From Deltaproteobacteria bacterium (GTDB lineage Bacteria; Desulfobacterota; JAENJC01), in NCBI GenBank assembly GCA_016208525.1, contig JACQYJ010000075.1:1-13850 (forward strand): a stretch of 13,850 bases of DNA, in the 5' to 3' direction. Made by a program: the position numbers and the translations under genes. This document shows, piece by piece, positions 1 through 7,065 of the stretch (its first letter is position 1; each line of letters opens with the position of its first letter). The notes beneath the pieces are model-generated. The model searched no databases and was not told where the DNA came from. It was given only the letters and a program-made list of their open reading frames with translations.

Positions 1-1
1 C

Positions 2-40
2 ATTGCTTATGGAGCGGTGAAGGGCGTAAAAATGGAGTAG
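2..40 (+). CDS. Possible C-terminal end of an upstream gene (partial)
   Basis: A 12-codon open stretch enters from the left edge and stops at TAG 38-40, reading IAYGAVKGVKME. The stop lies 45 bases before the start chosen for the next gene, the spacing expected inside an operon. The piece is too short to assign a family, and open reading over 12 codons is weak evidence. It is listed because the tight arrangement suggests that the envelope cluster begins outside the window. Confidence 0.3.
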   Translation: MAYGAVKGVKME

Positions 41-85
41 TGCGTTATTTTTTTAGCAATGAGAAAATATAATATGGAGGATAAC

Positions 86-1252
86 ATGCAGAATAATAGG
101 ATTAGGATATTAGGATTTTTTGCTCTGTCGGTATTTATTTTGACTATCATCTCCTGCGCCCCAAAGCCAAGGAAGGAGGTAAGCGCCCTGGATACGCCGG
201 AGCACCACGTATTCAGCGGGAACAAGCTCCTGGATAAGGGGAAGGCTGATGATGCAAAGAGGGAATTTGAACTTGCCCTTTCTCTGGACCCCAAATATTC
301 ACCTGCTCATGCAGGTATGGGACTGGTATACGGATATCAGAATAACTTTGACAAGGGTTATGACAGTCTGAAGGACGCAAAGAGTTACGCAAAGACAAAG
401 GAAGACAAGGTCAACGCCAGTGTCTTCATGATGAGGCTCCTCTCGATGGAGAGAAAGGGGAAGTGGCTGGACAAGTGCGAGGACGAATTTAACGATGCAA
501 TAAAGCTCGATCCAGGCGCTTCTGCCGCTTATTATTACATGGGCAAGGGATACAAGGTCTCTTATGATTTTGACAAGGCCGGAGAGATGTTCAAGAAGGC
601 GCTGGACCTGAACACAAAGTATGTGAACGAGGCATCCGAGGAGTGGGCGCTGGTTCAGAAGATACAGCTTGCGGCCCCAGGCTCTCTTATCGGCAAAAAG
701 ATAGCCCTTATAGATGAGATAACAAGGGCTGACATTGCCGCTCTTTTCATACAGGAACTTGAGCTTGAGAAGCTCTTCAAGAAGAGGACGCCAAAGCAGT
801 TCGATACGTCATTCCAGGCCCCTACCCAGAAAATGGAAACGGAAAAGATGGTTAAGATGGAGGCTGCAACGGACATAAAGGACCATGTCCTGAAGACGGA
901 CATAGATACCGTGATGGAACTTATGGTAAAGGGTCTTGAGTCATATCCTGACCACACATTCCAGCCCGACAAGAAGATTACAAGGGCGGAGTATGCCATA
1001 ATGATAGAGGACATCCTTATAAAGGTCGGCGGGGACGAGAAGCTTGCCACCAAATTCATTGGTGAAAAATCTCCATTTCCTGACCTTCGTAGCGACCTCC
1101 CCTACTTTAATGCCGTGATGGTCGTGACCACAAGAGGTGTAATGAAGGCAAAAGATCTGAGTACCGGTGAGTTTGGCGCCATGGATTCTATATCAGGGGC
1201 CGATTCACTTCTTATTATAAGGAAATTAAAAGACGAATTGAGGTTCTTCTAA
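86..1252 (+). CDS. TPR lipoprotein with SLH-like repeats
   Basis: Predicted outer-membrane or periplasmic lipoprotein of 388 residues. I start at ATG 86, not 59, because GGAGG at 76-80 sits five bases upstream and the resulting N-terminus is a clean lipoprotein signal (hydrophobic residues 8-22, lipobox IIS-C24). Residues about 40-105 and 146-180 form TPR-like helical pairs (GKADDAKREFELALSLDP; FDKAGEMFKKALDLN). The C-terminal half holds three segments resembling S-layer homology motifs, at about 203-237 (ITRADIAALF), 262-315 (FQPDKKITRAEYAIMIED) and 329-385 (FPDLRSDLPYFNAV). TPR units usually scaffold protein contacts, and SLH motifs bind cell-wall polymer or peptidoglycan, so a role tethering a complex to the wall is inferred. 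Its stop codon overlaps the next start (TAATG, 1250-1254), implying translational coupling. The exact function is unknown. Confidence 0.8.
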   Translation: MQNNRIRILGFFALSVFILTIISCAPKPRKEVSALDTPEHHVFSGNKLLDKGKADDAKREFELALSLDPKYSPAHAGMGLVYGYQNNFDKGYDSLKDAKSYAKTKEDKVNASVFMMRLLSMERKGKWLDKCEDEFNDAIKLDPGASAAYYYMGKGYKVSYDFDKAGEMFKKALDLNTKYVNEASEEWALVQKIQLAAPGSLIGKKIALIDEITRADIAALFIQELELEKLFKKRTPKQFDTSFQAPTQKMETEKMVKMEAATDIKDHVLKTDIDTVMELMVKGLESYPDHTFQPDKKITRAEYAIMIEDILIKVGGDEKLATKFIGEKSPFPDLRSDLPYFNAVMVVTTRGVMKAKDLSTGEFGAMDSISGADSLLIIRKLKDELRFF

Positions 1253-2178
1253 TGGAAAAGTTCAGAGTTCAGAGTTCAGAGTTCAGAGTAGGGGCGAGGC
1301 GGTGCCTCGCCCATTCACGTCTCACGTCTTACGTCTTACATCTTACGCTCTTTTTACTGTTCACTATTCACTGTTCACTGTTCACTGTTGTTCATGCAGA
1401 GGAGGCGCAGACAGTCACGGCCGATGGAATAGCGGCTATAGAAGACGGGAACAAGGCAATAGCCAGGGACAATGCCTTAAAGGATGCTCAGAGAAAGGCA
1501 GTTGAGCAGGCTGTCGGTGCGATGATATCTTCTGAGACCGCTGTACAGAACTATCAGCTGCTTAGCGACAAGATTTTCTCGCAGAGCCAGGGGTATATCC
1601 AGAGTTTCAAGATAGTCTCCGAAGGGGCGGCTGAAGACACTCTCTACAGAGTGTCCATTCAGGCCACAGTGGCTACAGGAGGGTTGAAAAACGACCTTGG
1701 GGCGCTCGGCCTGCTTATGCAGAAGGTGGAGAAGCCGAGAGTGTTATTCATGATTGCGGAGCAGAACATAGGACAGGAGTTTTATGTCTTCTGGTGGTAT
1801 GGGAAGAGTGAATTCAAAGGGCAGCATTATGATATGGCAGCGTCTGAAACAGCTTTAAAGGAAGAGTTCCTTGCCAAGGGGTTCAATGTGGTTGATTCAT
1901 CTGTGGCGACAGGGAAGATAGAGGTATCAAATGCCTACAGGATCGCTGATCTGACAGATTCAGGGGCGATCAGCATAGGGAGGCAGTTGGGCGCCGAGGT
2001 GGTTATCAAAGGAAAGGCGTTAGCTAAGGAAGGGCCGAGAACAGGCGGCAGCAATGTAGGATCGTACCTGGCAGACATCACGGTCAGCGCCTTAAGTGTT
2101 GATAATGGAGGAGTCCTCGCCTCGACAAGAGGACACGGACTGAGCAGGAACATCTCTCATATAAGCGGGTTGAAATGA
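1252..2178 (+). CDS. Secreted FlgT/LPP20-like protein, 3' end frameshifted
   Basis: Secreted periplasmic protein of 308 residues as it reads. After a signal peptide ending VHA-49/E50, residues about 52-145 resemble the FlgT N-terminal/LPP20 fold: IARDNALKDAQRKAVEQAVG, then a GYIQSFKIVSEG strand region and a VSIQATV strand. Residues about 155-300 resemble the FlgT middle domain (VEKPRVLFMIAEQN, EEFLAKGFNVVD, IGRQLGAEVVIKGKA). In Vibrio, FlgT builds a ring around the flagellar motor, but no flagellar gene is present here, so another outer-membrane complex is more likely. The start overlaps the previous stop, with GAGG at 1240-1243. The first 46 codons are largely heptamer repeats. The frame stops at TGA 2176-2178, while the expected C-terminus continues in the -1 frame to 2294, so this copy is probably frameshifted or carries a sequencing error. 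Confidence 0.75.
   Translation: MEKFRVQSSEFRVGARRCLAHSRLTSYVLHLTLFLLFTIHCSLFTVVHAEEAQTVTADGIAAIEDGNKAIARDNALKDAQRKAVEQAVGAMISSETAVQNYQLLSDKIFSQSQGYIQSFKIVSEGAAEDTLYRVSIQATVATGGLKNDLGALGLLMQKVEKPRVLFMIAEQNIGQEFYVFWWYGKSEFKGQHYDMAASETALKEEFLAKGFNVVDSSVATGKIEVSNAYRIADLTDSGAISIGRQLGAEVVIKGKALAKEGPRTGGSNVGSYLADITVSALSVDNGGVLASTRGHGLSRNISHISGLK
1261..1387. repeat. Three heptamer repeat runs plus a palindrome, inside a coding region
   Basis: Four exact copies of TTCAGAG occupy 1261-1288. A perfect 9-bp inverted repeat follows (GGGCGAGGC 1292-1300, loop GGT, GCCTCGCCC 1304-1312). Next comes a degenerate run of TYACGTC-type heptamers at about 1315-1350. Last is TTCACTA followed by three TTCACTG copies at 1360-1387. 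All runs have a 7-bp period, so the reading frame rotates through the repeat and no stop arises. They resemble the short tandemly repeated heptanucleotides described in cyanobacteria and similar intergenic repeats in other phyla. Confidence 0.85.
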
Positions 2179-2294
2179 AAGGGACGGCCCAGAACCTTGC
2201 TGATGAGCTTGCTAATAAGAGTGTTGGAGGCGCGCCTGTAAAGGTTATAGGCGCCAGCCCCAATACCGTTGAGGTGAGTCTGGGCGGAAAATAA
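2175..2294 (+). pseudogene. Displaced C-terminal fragment of the FlgT/LPP20-like gene
   Basis: In the -1 frame relative to the gene above, an open stretch runs from ATG 2175 (overlapping the TGA as ATGA) to TAA 2292-2294. It reads KGTAQNLADELANKSVGG followed by a short beta-like tail. The LADELANK helix is what LPP20/FlgT-like proteins normally carry after the HISG strand that ends the upstream frame, so this is the missing C-terminus. One inserted or deleted base between about 2160 and 2178 would account for it. Reinitiation at the ATGA overlap is possible but would give only a 39-residue fragment. Confidence 0.65.
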
Positions 2295-2356
2295 ATTTTT
2301 CGTAACTATTCGAGTTATAGGGCGAAGATGCCAGGAATTTAATCAAAACCCAATTT

Positions 2357-2532
2357 TCTCGCAAAGGCGCAAAGACACAAAGAAAGGATGAATATAGAAG
2401 AAGCAGTTAACCACTGAGATTACAGAGAAAAACAAGAACATGATATTGATACCCGCTACACCAATACGGTGAAGGCTTTTGTAAAATAATATTGCTTGAT
2501 TTTCTTTGCGTTCTTTGCGGCTTTGCGTGAGA
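2357..2532. mobile_element. MITE-like palindromic element with roughly 30-bp inverted ends
   Basis: The left end (2357-2386, TCTCGCAAAGGCGCAAAGAC...) and the reverse complement of the right end (2501-2532, TCTCACGCAAAGCCGCAAAG...) match at most positions, both built from GCAAAG units. The roughly 115 bp between them have no credible ORF and include AACCACTGAGATTACAGAG, which resembles other dispersed intergenic repeats. The element fills most of the 285-bp gap between the frameshifted gene and the GNA1162-like gene. I see no clear target-site duplication. Confidence 0.55.
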
Positions 2533-2579
2533 CAGGCCTGTGCAGTTACAATATTTCTTTTTGGAAGGGGGTTTGTTAG

Positions 2580-4232
2580 ATGCTGAAAACAAGACTGTGT
2601 ATGATCTCTTTGTTGTTTGCAGTTATGCTGTTTGCGTTCGGCTGCGCGCCAATGAAGCCGAGGGTTACATATAATCCGTCAAATCCGATCAAGACAGTGG
2701 CCGTGCTTCCCGTGCTTAACCACACGAACGATGTAGAGGCGCCGGATAAAATCCGCCAGGCATTTGAAAAAGAGCTTGGCTATTATGGATACAATAGCAA
2801 GCCCCCTGCCGAAGTGAATCAGATTTTAAAGGATGAACTTGGGATCACCCTCGGTAAACAGCTTGACCTGACAAACCCTGTGGAGCTTGGGAAGAAGCTT
2901 GGCGTAGATGCCGTTATCTACGGGGCTCTCTATGATTTCGATGAAAAGACAACAGGTGTGCTGGATATCAGAAGGGTAAAGGCTGGTTTCAAGATGGTTA
3001 TAGCGAGAGACATGACTTCGGAGAACCTCAGCCCCTTCGCAAATCTGAAAGAGGCGCTGGAGAAATCCTGGATTGAAACCCTGAAAACAGCTGTAGATGT
3101 CATTGATGCGGAAGAAAAAGCTGGGAAGATGTCTAAGAAGGAGGCGACCGAGGCCCGAGAGGAATTAAAGAAGTCTTATAATATAGCTACCCTTGATTTA
3201 GAGAAACTTACCCCACCTAAGGTCAAGTGGGGTGTCGCCGGAACGACCTTCTGGGCAGCTGGCGCTGCTGTAAAGGGGACAACAAAGGCCACTGGCGGCA
3301 TGCTTGGACTTGTGGCATCCGGGGTATCGGCACTATCGGGGATGTCGGACATGGGGGATTTGAAAAATGCAAAGGAGATGTCGGAATATCCGGGCATAGA
3401 AAGATGGGTCGAACTGCCGCAGGAAAAGAGGGAAGTTGAGAACACAGCAGGGGGAATAGGCCTGTCCCTTGTGAAGTCTCTCGGAGGGAAAACACTCGGG
3501 AAAATGACAGGCACCTTTCTGAAGGTCGAGACAGAAAGGGTAATTAACGAGATTCACAGAACATTACCAGTGGGGCCTGGTGGCGGGTCTCCGGCCCCAG
3601 CGCCAGTAATTATGGTTAAAGCTCCCGAAGTAAGGGAGCCGGCCCCTCCTTCCTTTGGTTATATGGATTACGGCAAGAAAGACTTCTCAGCCCTTATGGT
3701 TTCTACATCTGTAGATAAATCAAGGAATGAGACCCATTCTTTTGAGGCCCCCATAGCCAAGGCAGGGGAAAAGTTCAGGATGGATATGGATATGTCCAGG
3801 ATGGCTAAAGGCGAAGAAACGCCACAGGCCATGAGCAAGATGATAAATATCAGCAGGGGTGACAAAAAGGTCGCCTATACCCTTTATCCCAATAAACAGA
3901 AGTATATAGTTCACAAAGACGAGGAAGGTCATCCCGGTGAAGAGCCAAAGGTTGAAAAGACCAAGGTGGGAAGTGAAACCATTGACAAGCACCCGACTGA
4001 CAAGTATAAAGTGAAAATTACATACAAGAATGGCGAGTCGCACGAAGGGTTTATATGGAATGCCACTGACCTCGATGGAATGACCATAAAGAGTGAGGTG
4101 GAGAATAATGATTACAGGATTACCACGGAACTCAAGAATATTGTCCCCAAGACCCCGGCCGCCTCGCTTTTTGAGATACCGGCTGGATATATCGAGGCAA
4201 AAGGGTTTATGGAAATTATGATGGAAAAATAA
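2580..4232 (+). CDS. GNA1162-like (DUF799) lipoprotein fused to DUF4412
   Basis: Lipoprotein of 550 residues. The start is fixed by GGAAGGGGG at 2563-2571. The signal ends at AFG-C22, an acceptable but not ideal lipobox. Residues about 37-150 match the GNA1162/DUF799 family (TVAVLPVLNHTNDVEAPDKI, GYYGY, LGKKLGVDAVIYGALYDF). Residues about 155-205 are a charged helix, followed by an Ala/Gly-rich hydrophobic stretch at about 219-255 that could insert in a membrane. A Pro/Gly linker covers about 329-362. Residues 368-548 match DUF4412 (KVGSETIDKHPTDKYKV, GFIWNATDL, SLFEIPAGY), a periplasmic beta-rich domain reminiscent of lipoprotein-carrier folds. GNA1162 genes commonly neighbour CsgG-type genes, as here. 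The biochemical role of either domain is not established, and their fusion in one chain is unusual to my knowledge. Confidence 0.8.
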   Translation: MLKTRLCMISLLFAVMLFAFGCAPMKPRVTYNPSNPIKTVAVLPVLNHTNDVEAPDKIRQAFEKELGYYGYNSKPPAEVNQILKDELGITLGKQLDLTNPVELGKKLGVDAVIYGALYDFDEKTTGVLDIRRVKAGFKMVIARDMTSENLSPFANLKEALEKSWIETLKTAVDVIDAEEKAGKMSKKEATEAREELKKSYNIATLDLEKLTPPKVKWGVAGTTFWAAGAAVKGTTKATGGMLGLVASGVSALSGMSDMGDLKNAKEMSEYPGIERWVELPQEKREVENTAGGIGLSLVKSLGGKTLGKMTGTFLKVETERVINEIHRTLPVGPGGGSPAPAPVIMVKAPEVREPAPPSFGYMDYGKKDFSALMVSTSVDKSRNETHSFEAPIAKAGEKFRMDMDMSRMAKGEETPQAMSKMINISRGDKKVAYTLYPNKQKYIVHKDEEGHPGEEPKVEKTKVGSETIDKHPTDKYKVKITYKNGESHEGFIWNATDLDGMTIKSEVENNDYRITTELKNIVPKTPAASLFEIPAGYIEAKGFMEIMMEK

Positions 4233-4277
4233 TATTATTGATTAGAATCAAAAAAAACTAATAATAGGAGGAAAGGT

Positions 4278-5225
4278 ATGAGAAAGATGAAGATGGCAGT
4301 ACCGCTTATTGTTCTCGGATTTCTTTACACAGGGTGCGCTACGAAGCCTACTATGACAGGAGCGGTACAGAAAGACACCACTCTGACAGGTGAGACGGCT
4401 AAACTGGAAGGAGAAGGGATCAAGTATTCAGGGCCGGAGTACACAATAGGGATCATCACGTTCAAGAACAAGGCCAGGACACCAAACCTTGAAAAACCTA
4501 CAACCGATATGCTGGCAACTCTGCTCAAATCCGCCGGTCTTGAACCTATCATGCTGACCGAGGAAGAGATGCTTGAACAGGATAAGATGATCCAGCTTCA
4601 GCAGACCGGCGCTGTAAAGACAGGCAAGAAACAGGCAGCGGAAGGTTTTGAATCCATCGACTACCGTGTGTCAGGCTCAATCACAGAGTACTCTGAGGTT
4701 GAGGAGGGTTCTTCAAACCCTTTAAAGCAGACAAAGGACCAAGTCGCCAGGGTAACTGTTGACTATGGTATTGTGGATATCGCAACAGGGAAGAGGCTCC
4801 TTCAGAAATCAGGTTCCGGTGAATATAGAAAAACAACAGGCGGCTACCTTGGCTTCGGCTCAAAATCGAGCGCAGACGTGGGCTTGAGGGATGGCGCTCT
4901 GAGGGATGCAATGGCCAAGGCCATGACCGAGATGATTATTGAGCTTAACAAGAAGCCTTTCCAGGGCAGGATACTGATGATGGAGGGGAGCACCGCCATC
5001 ATCAGAGGCGGAACAAAATCGAAATTACAGCCAGGCGCTAAACTTGGCGTATACAGGCCGGGCGAAGACCTTAAAGACCCTGATACAGGGAGGGTCATAG
5101 GGAAGAGAGAAAAAATGATCGGTGAGATAATGATTACCAGCCACCAGAGTGATAAGGTCTCTGAGGCAAGCGTTTCGTCCGGCATGGGTTTCCAGGCAGG
5201 GGATATTGTAAGGGCAAAGCCGTAA
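4278..5225 (+). CDS. CsgG-like outer-membrane lipoprotein with FlgT_C-like tail
   Basis: Protein of 315 residues with a strong AGGAGG at 4266-4271. The N-terminal signal ends at YTG-C20; Tyr at -3 is atypical for a lipobox, but the overall shape is that of a lipoprotein signal. Residues about 55-222 resemble the CsgG/HfaB family (YTIGIITFKNKA, DMLATLLKSAGLEPIMLTEE, DYRVSGSITEYSEVE, DYGIVDIATGKRLLQKSGSG). CsgG forms a nonameric outer-membrane export channel for curli, and HfaB anchors the holdfast. Residues about 226-315 resemble the FlgT C-terminal domain (GRILMMEGSTAIIRGG, LGVYRPGEDLKDPDTGRVIG, GFQAGDIVR). It is the last gene of the cluster, 45 bases after the GNA1162 fusion and before a terminator. 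Together with the upstream FlgT-N/M-like gene it supplies the remaining FlgT-type domain. The cargo is unknown. Confidence 0.75.
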   Translation: MRKMKMAVPLIVLGFLYTGCATKPTMTGAVQKDTTLTGETAKLEGEGIKYSGPEYTIGIITFKNKARTPNLEKPTTDMLATLLKSAGLEPIMLTEEEMLEQDKMIQLQQTGAVKTGKKQAAEGFESIDYRVSGSITEYSEVEEGSSNPLKQTKDQVARVTVDYGIVDIATGKRLLQKSGSGEYRKTTGGYLGFGSKSSADVGLRDGALRDAMAKAMTEMIIELNKKPFQGRILMMEGSTAIIRGGTKSKLQPGAKLGVYRPGEDLKDPDTGRVIGKREKMIGEIMITSHQSDKVSEASVSSGMGFQAGDIVRAKP

Positions 5226-5252
5226 CTTAATTATCTGCAAATTACAGGTTGT

Positions 5253-5294
5253 AAATCCCCCTCGATCTGCTATCGGTCAAGGGGGATTTTATTA
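5253..5294 (+). terminator. Intrinsic terminator of the envelope cluster
   Basis: AAATCCCCCT (5253-5262) pairs perfectly with AGGGGGATTT (5280-5289), a 10-bp stem followed by TTTTATTAT. The 17-base loop can add an inner GAT/ATC pairing. It lies 28 bases after the CsgG-like stop. On the minus strand it falls after the dnaB stop and could act in both directions, but the U-tract is poorer there. The rest of 5226-5386 holds nothing else I can support. Confidence 0.75.
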
Positions 5295-5386
5295 TCAGGA
5301 GAGCTTTTTGTAAAAGTCAAAGGGAATCTCTTCTTGTGAGGTAAAGGTGATCGAGGAGGATGGTTCAATGGAGCAGGGGCATATTT

Positions 5387-7063
5387 TCAGTCGCTGAAGC
5401 TTGAATCAGAATCCCCGGCCAGGTCTTCAAATGCCGTGTATTTATTAAGGAACGCCAACCTTACAGTTCCAATGGGCCCGTTTCTCTGTTTCCCTATGAT
5501 GATCTCTGCCACACCCTTGTTCGGGTTGTCATCGGCCTTGTTGTAAACCTCATCCCTGTAAATGAACATGATCACGTCTGCGTCCTGCTCAAGCGCCCCG
5601 GACTCCCTCAGGTCCGCAAGTTGAGGACGTCTGTCCGTGCGGGTCTCCACAGCCCTGTTAAGCTGGGAAAGGGCCACTACAGGAACATGCAGCTCCTTGG
5701 CAAGGGCCTTCAGCCCCCTCGATATCTCAGATATCTCCTGCTCCCTTCTCTCCACGCTCCCCCGCCCTCTCATAAGCTGGAGGTAGTCAACTATTATCAT
5801 CCCTAGGCCCTGTGAGGCCTTCAGCCTCCTGGACTTTGCCCTCATCTCAAGGAGAGATATGGCAGGGGTATCGTCTATGAATATCAATGTATCGGAGAGG
5901 TGCCCAGCAGCTGTTGTAAGCTTGGGCCAGTCGGATTCCGACAGATACCCTCCCCTGAGCCTGGAGGCATCCACCCTGGCTTCGGAACAGAGCATCCTTA
6001 TGGCCAGCTGCTCCTTGGCCATCTCAAGAGAGAATACGGCGACAGGCACCTTGGACTCTATAGCGGCATACTGGGCTATATTAAGACAGAAGGCTGTTTT
6101 ACCCATGCTCGGCCTTCCTGCCACAATAACCAGGTCAGAGGGCTGAAGCCCTGATGTAAGTTTGTCGAGGTCCTTGAAGCCTGTGGGGACACCTGTTACA
6201 AGCTCCTTCCTTTCATAGAGTCTCTCTATTGTCTTGAAGCTGTCCTTTACTATATCCCTCATGGCAACAAACGACGGCCTTATCTTGTTCTCGGATATCT
6301 CGAATATGACCTTCTCTGCCTGGTCAAGGAACTCTTCCGCATCACCCTCAGCCTCATAGCATCTTGTCGCTATCTCAGTTGCTGTTGAAATAAGCTTTCG
6401 GAGGATGGCCTTTTCCTTTACTATCTTTGCATATACCCTTATATTTGCGGCTGTCGGGACACTGTCCACGAGATAGGCGATATAAGGCACGCCGCCAACC
6501 TCATCAATAATCCCCTTTTTCTTTAATAAATCGGTAAGGGTTATAAGGTCGCACGGCTGGCTTTTCTCTGAGAGGTCAATCATGCAGTCGAATATCTTTT
6601 TGTGGGATTCCCTGTAAAAATCCTGGGCTGTAAGGATTTCAAGGACGGTATTTATTGCCTCATTGTCTATGAGGATGCCGCCTAAGATAGATTGCTCTGC
6701 CTCTAAATTCTGTGTGGGGAGTTTATGGGTTGAAAGGTCGTTATTTGCCATAGGAACGCTCGGAATATCTATATCAATGGATGTGACGGAGCCGAACAGC
6801 TTCCCTTCTTCTCCCACCTGACAAGGGATCGAGCAGGATAGCCCTTCTATTGTCTTTGCAACCTTCTCTGCTTCTCTCTTCAACTTGTTCTGCCTGTCGG
6901 CGATAACCTTTTTGTCATGCTCCAGCGCCCTGACATTGTTGGACGTTGCAAGGACAGCCAGGTTCTTTGGGAGCAGGTAGTTCCTTCCGAACCCGTCCTT
7001 CACATTTACTATCTCTCCAGCCCTTCCTACCCCTTTAATCTCTTCCGTAAGTATTATCTGCAT
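5387..7063 (-). CDS. dnaB: Ribosomal protein L9 N-terminal part fused in frame to replicative helicase DnaB
   Basis: A continuous 558-codon frame. Residues 1-98 are bL9: the rRNA-binding N-domain (GRAGEIVNVKDGFGRNYLLP), the connecting helix, and the start of the C-domain (GEEGKLFGSVTSIDI). About 50 residues expected at the L9 C-terminus are absent. Six residues later, from Met105 (ATG 6751-6749), a full 454-residue DnaB follows: N-domain (LEAEQSILGGILIDNEAI), Walker A AGRPSMGKT (315-323), Walker B IIVDYLQL (423-430), SQLNR (466-470) and the arginine-finger region KQRNGP (525-530). DnaB unwinds DNA at the replication fork. The L9 start has GGAGG (complement of 7071-7075), while Met105 has only a weak GAGCG upstream. 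DnaB may therefore be made as a fusion, by internal initiation, or both. Either a genuine deletion fusion or an assembly deletion is possible. Confidence 0.9.
   Translation of the reverse strand: MQIILTEEIKGVGRAGEIVNVKDGFGRNYLLPKNLAVLATSNNVRALEHDKKVIADRQNKLKREAEKVAKTIEGLSCSIPCQVGEEGKLFGSVTSIDIDIPSVPMANNDLSTHKLPTQNLEAEQSILGGILIDNEAINTVLEILTAQDFYRESHKKIFDCMIDLSEKSQPCDLITLTDLLKKKGIIDEVGGVPYIAYLVDSVPTAANIRVYAKIVKEKAILRKLISTATEIATRCYEAEGDAEEFLDQAEKVIFEISENKIRPSFVAMRDIVKDSFKTIERLYERKELVTGVPTGFKDLDKLTSGLQPSDLVIVAGRPSMGKTAFCLNIAQYAAIESKVPVAVFSLEMAKEQLAIRMLCSEARVDASRLRGGYLSESDWPKLTTAAGHLSDTLIFIDDTPAISLLEMRAKSRRLKASQGLGMIIVDYLQLMRGRGSVERREQEISEISRGLKALAKELHVPVVALSQLNRAVETRTDRRPQLADLRESGALEQDADVIMFIYRDEVYNKADDNPNKGVAEIIIGKQRNGPIGTVRLAFLNKYTAFEDLAGDSDSSFSD
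6752..7063 (-). CDS. rplI: bL9 portion of the fused frame (truncated rplI)
   Basis: This is the L9-derived half of the L9-DnaB frame, listed separately so that it is not missed. Compared with the E. coli protein (149 residues), homology runs from the initiator to about residue 98 and stops just after the KLFGSVT strand that begins the C-terminal domain. The N-domain and helix that hold L9 on 23S rRNA are intact. The C-domain, which projects from the ribosome and influences frame maintenance, would not fold normally. There is no stop codon before DnaB. Synteny (rpsF, rpsR, DUF2232, rplI, dnaB) is otherwise the usual order. L9 is dispensable in several bacteria, so such a loss could be tolerated. 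Confidence 0.85.
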
Positions 7064-7065
7064 TT

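Noticed and set aside
655..1059. Long minus-strand frame opposite the TPR/SLH gene, and similar antisense frames over other genes.
   Set aside because: They lie wholly within confident genes, lack ribosome binding sites and show no recognisable domains.
1261..1387. CRISPR-like array.
   Set aside because: Units are 7 bp and directly abutting, with no spacers.
2165..2180. Programmed -1 frameshift in the FlgT/LPP20-like gene.
   Set aside because: The site reads TTG AAA TGA with no X-XXY-YYZ slippery heptamer; tRNA re-pairing on GAA would be poor. A plain indel explains it better.
4233..4277. AT-rich hairpin between the GNA1162 fusion and the CsgG-like gene.
   Set aside because: The stem is only A/T pairs with a bulge, and the sequence has low complexity, so pairing is expected by chance.
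5360..5404. A 14-codon ORF on plus (MVQWSRGIFSVAEA) after GAGGAGG.
   Set aside because: The Shine-Dalgarno abuts the ATG with no spacing, the ORF overlaps the 3' end of dnaB, and no family resemblance is visible.
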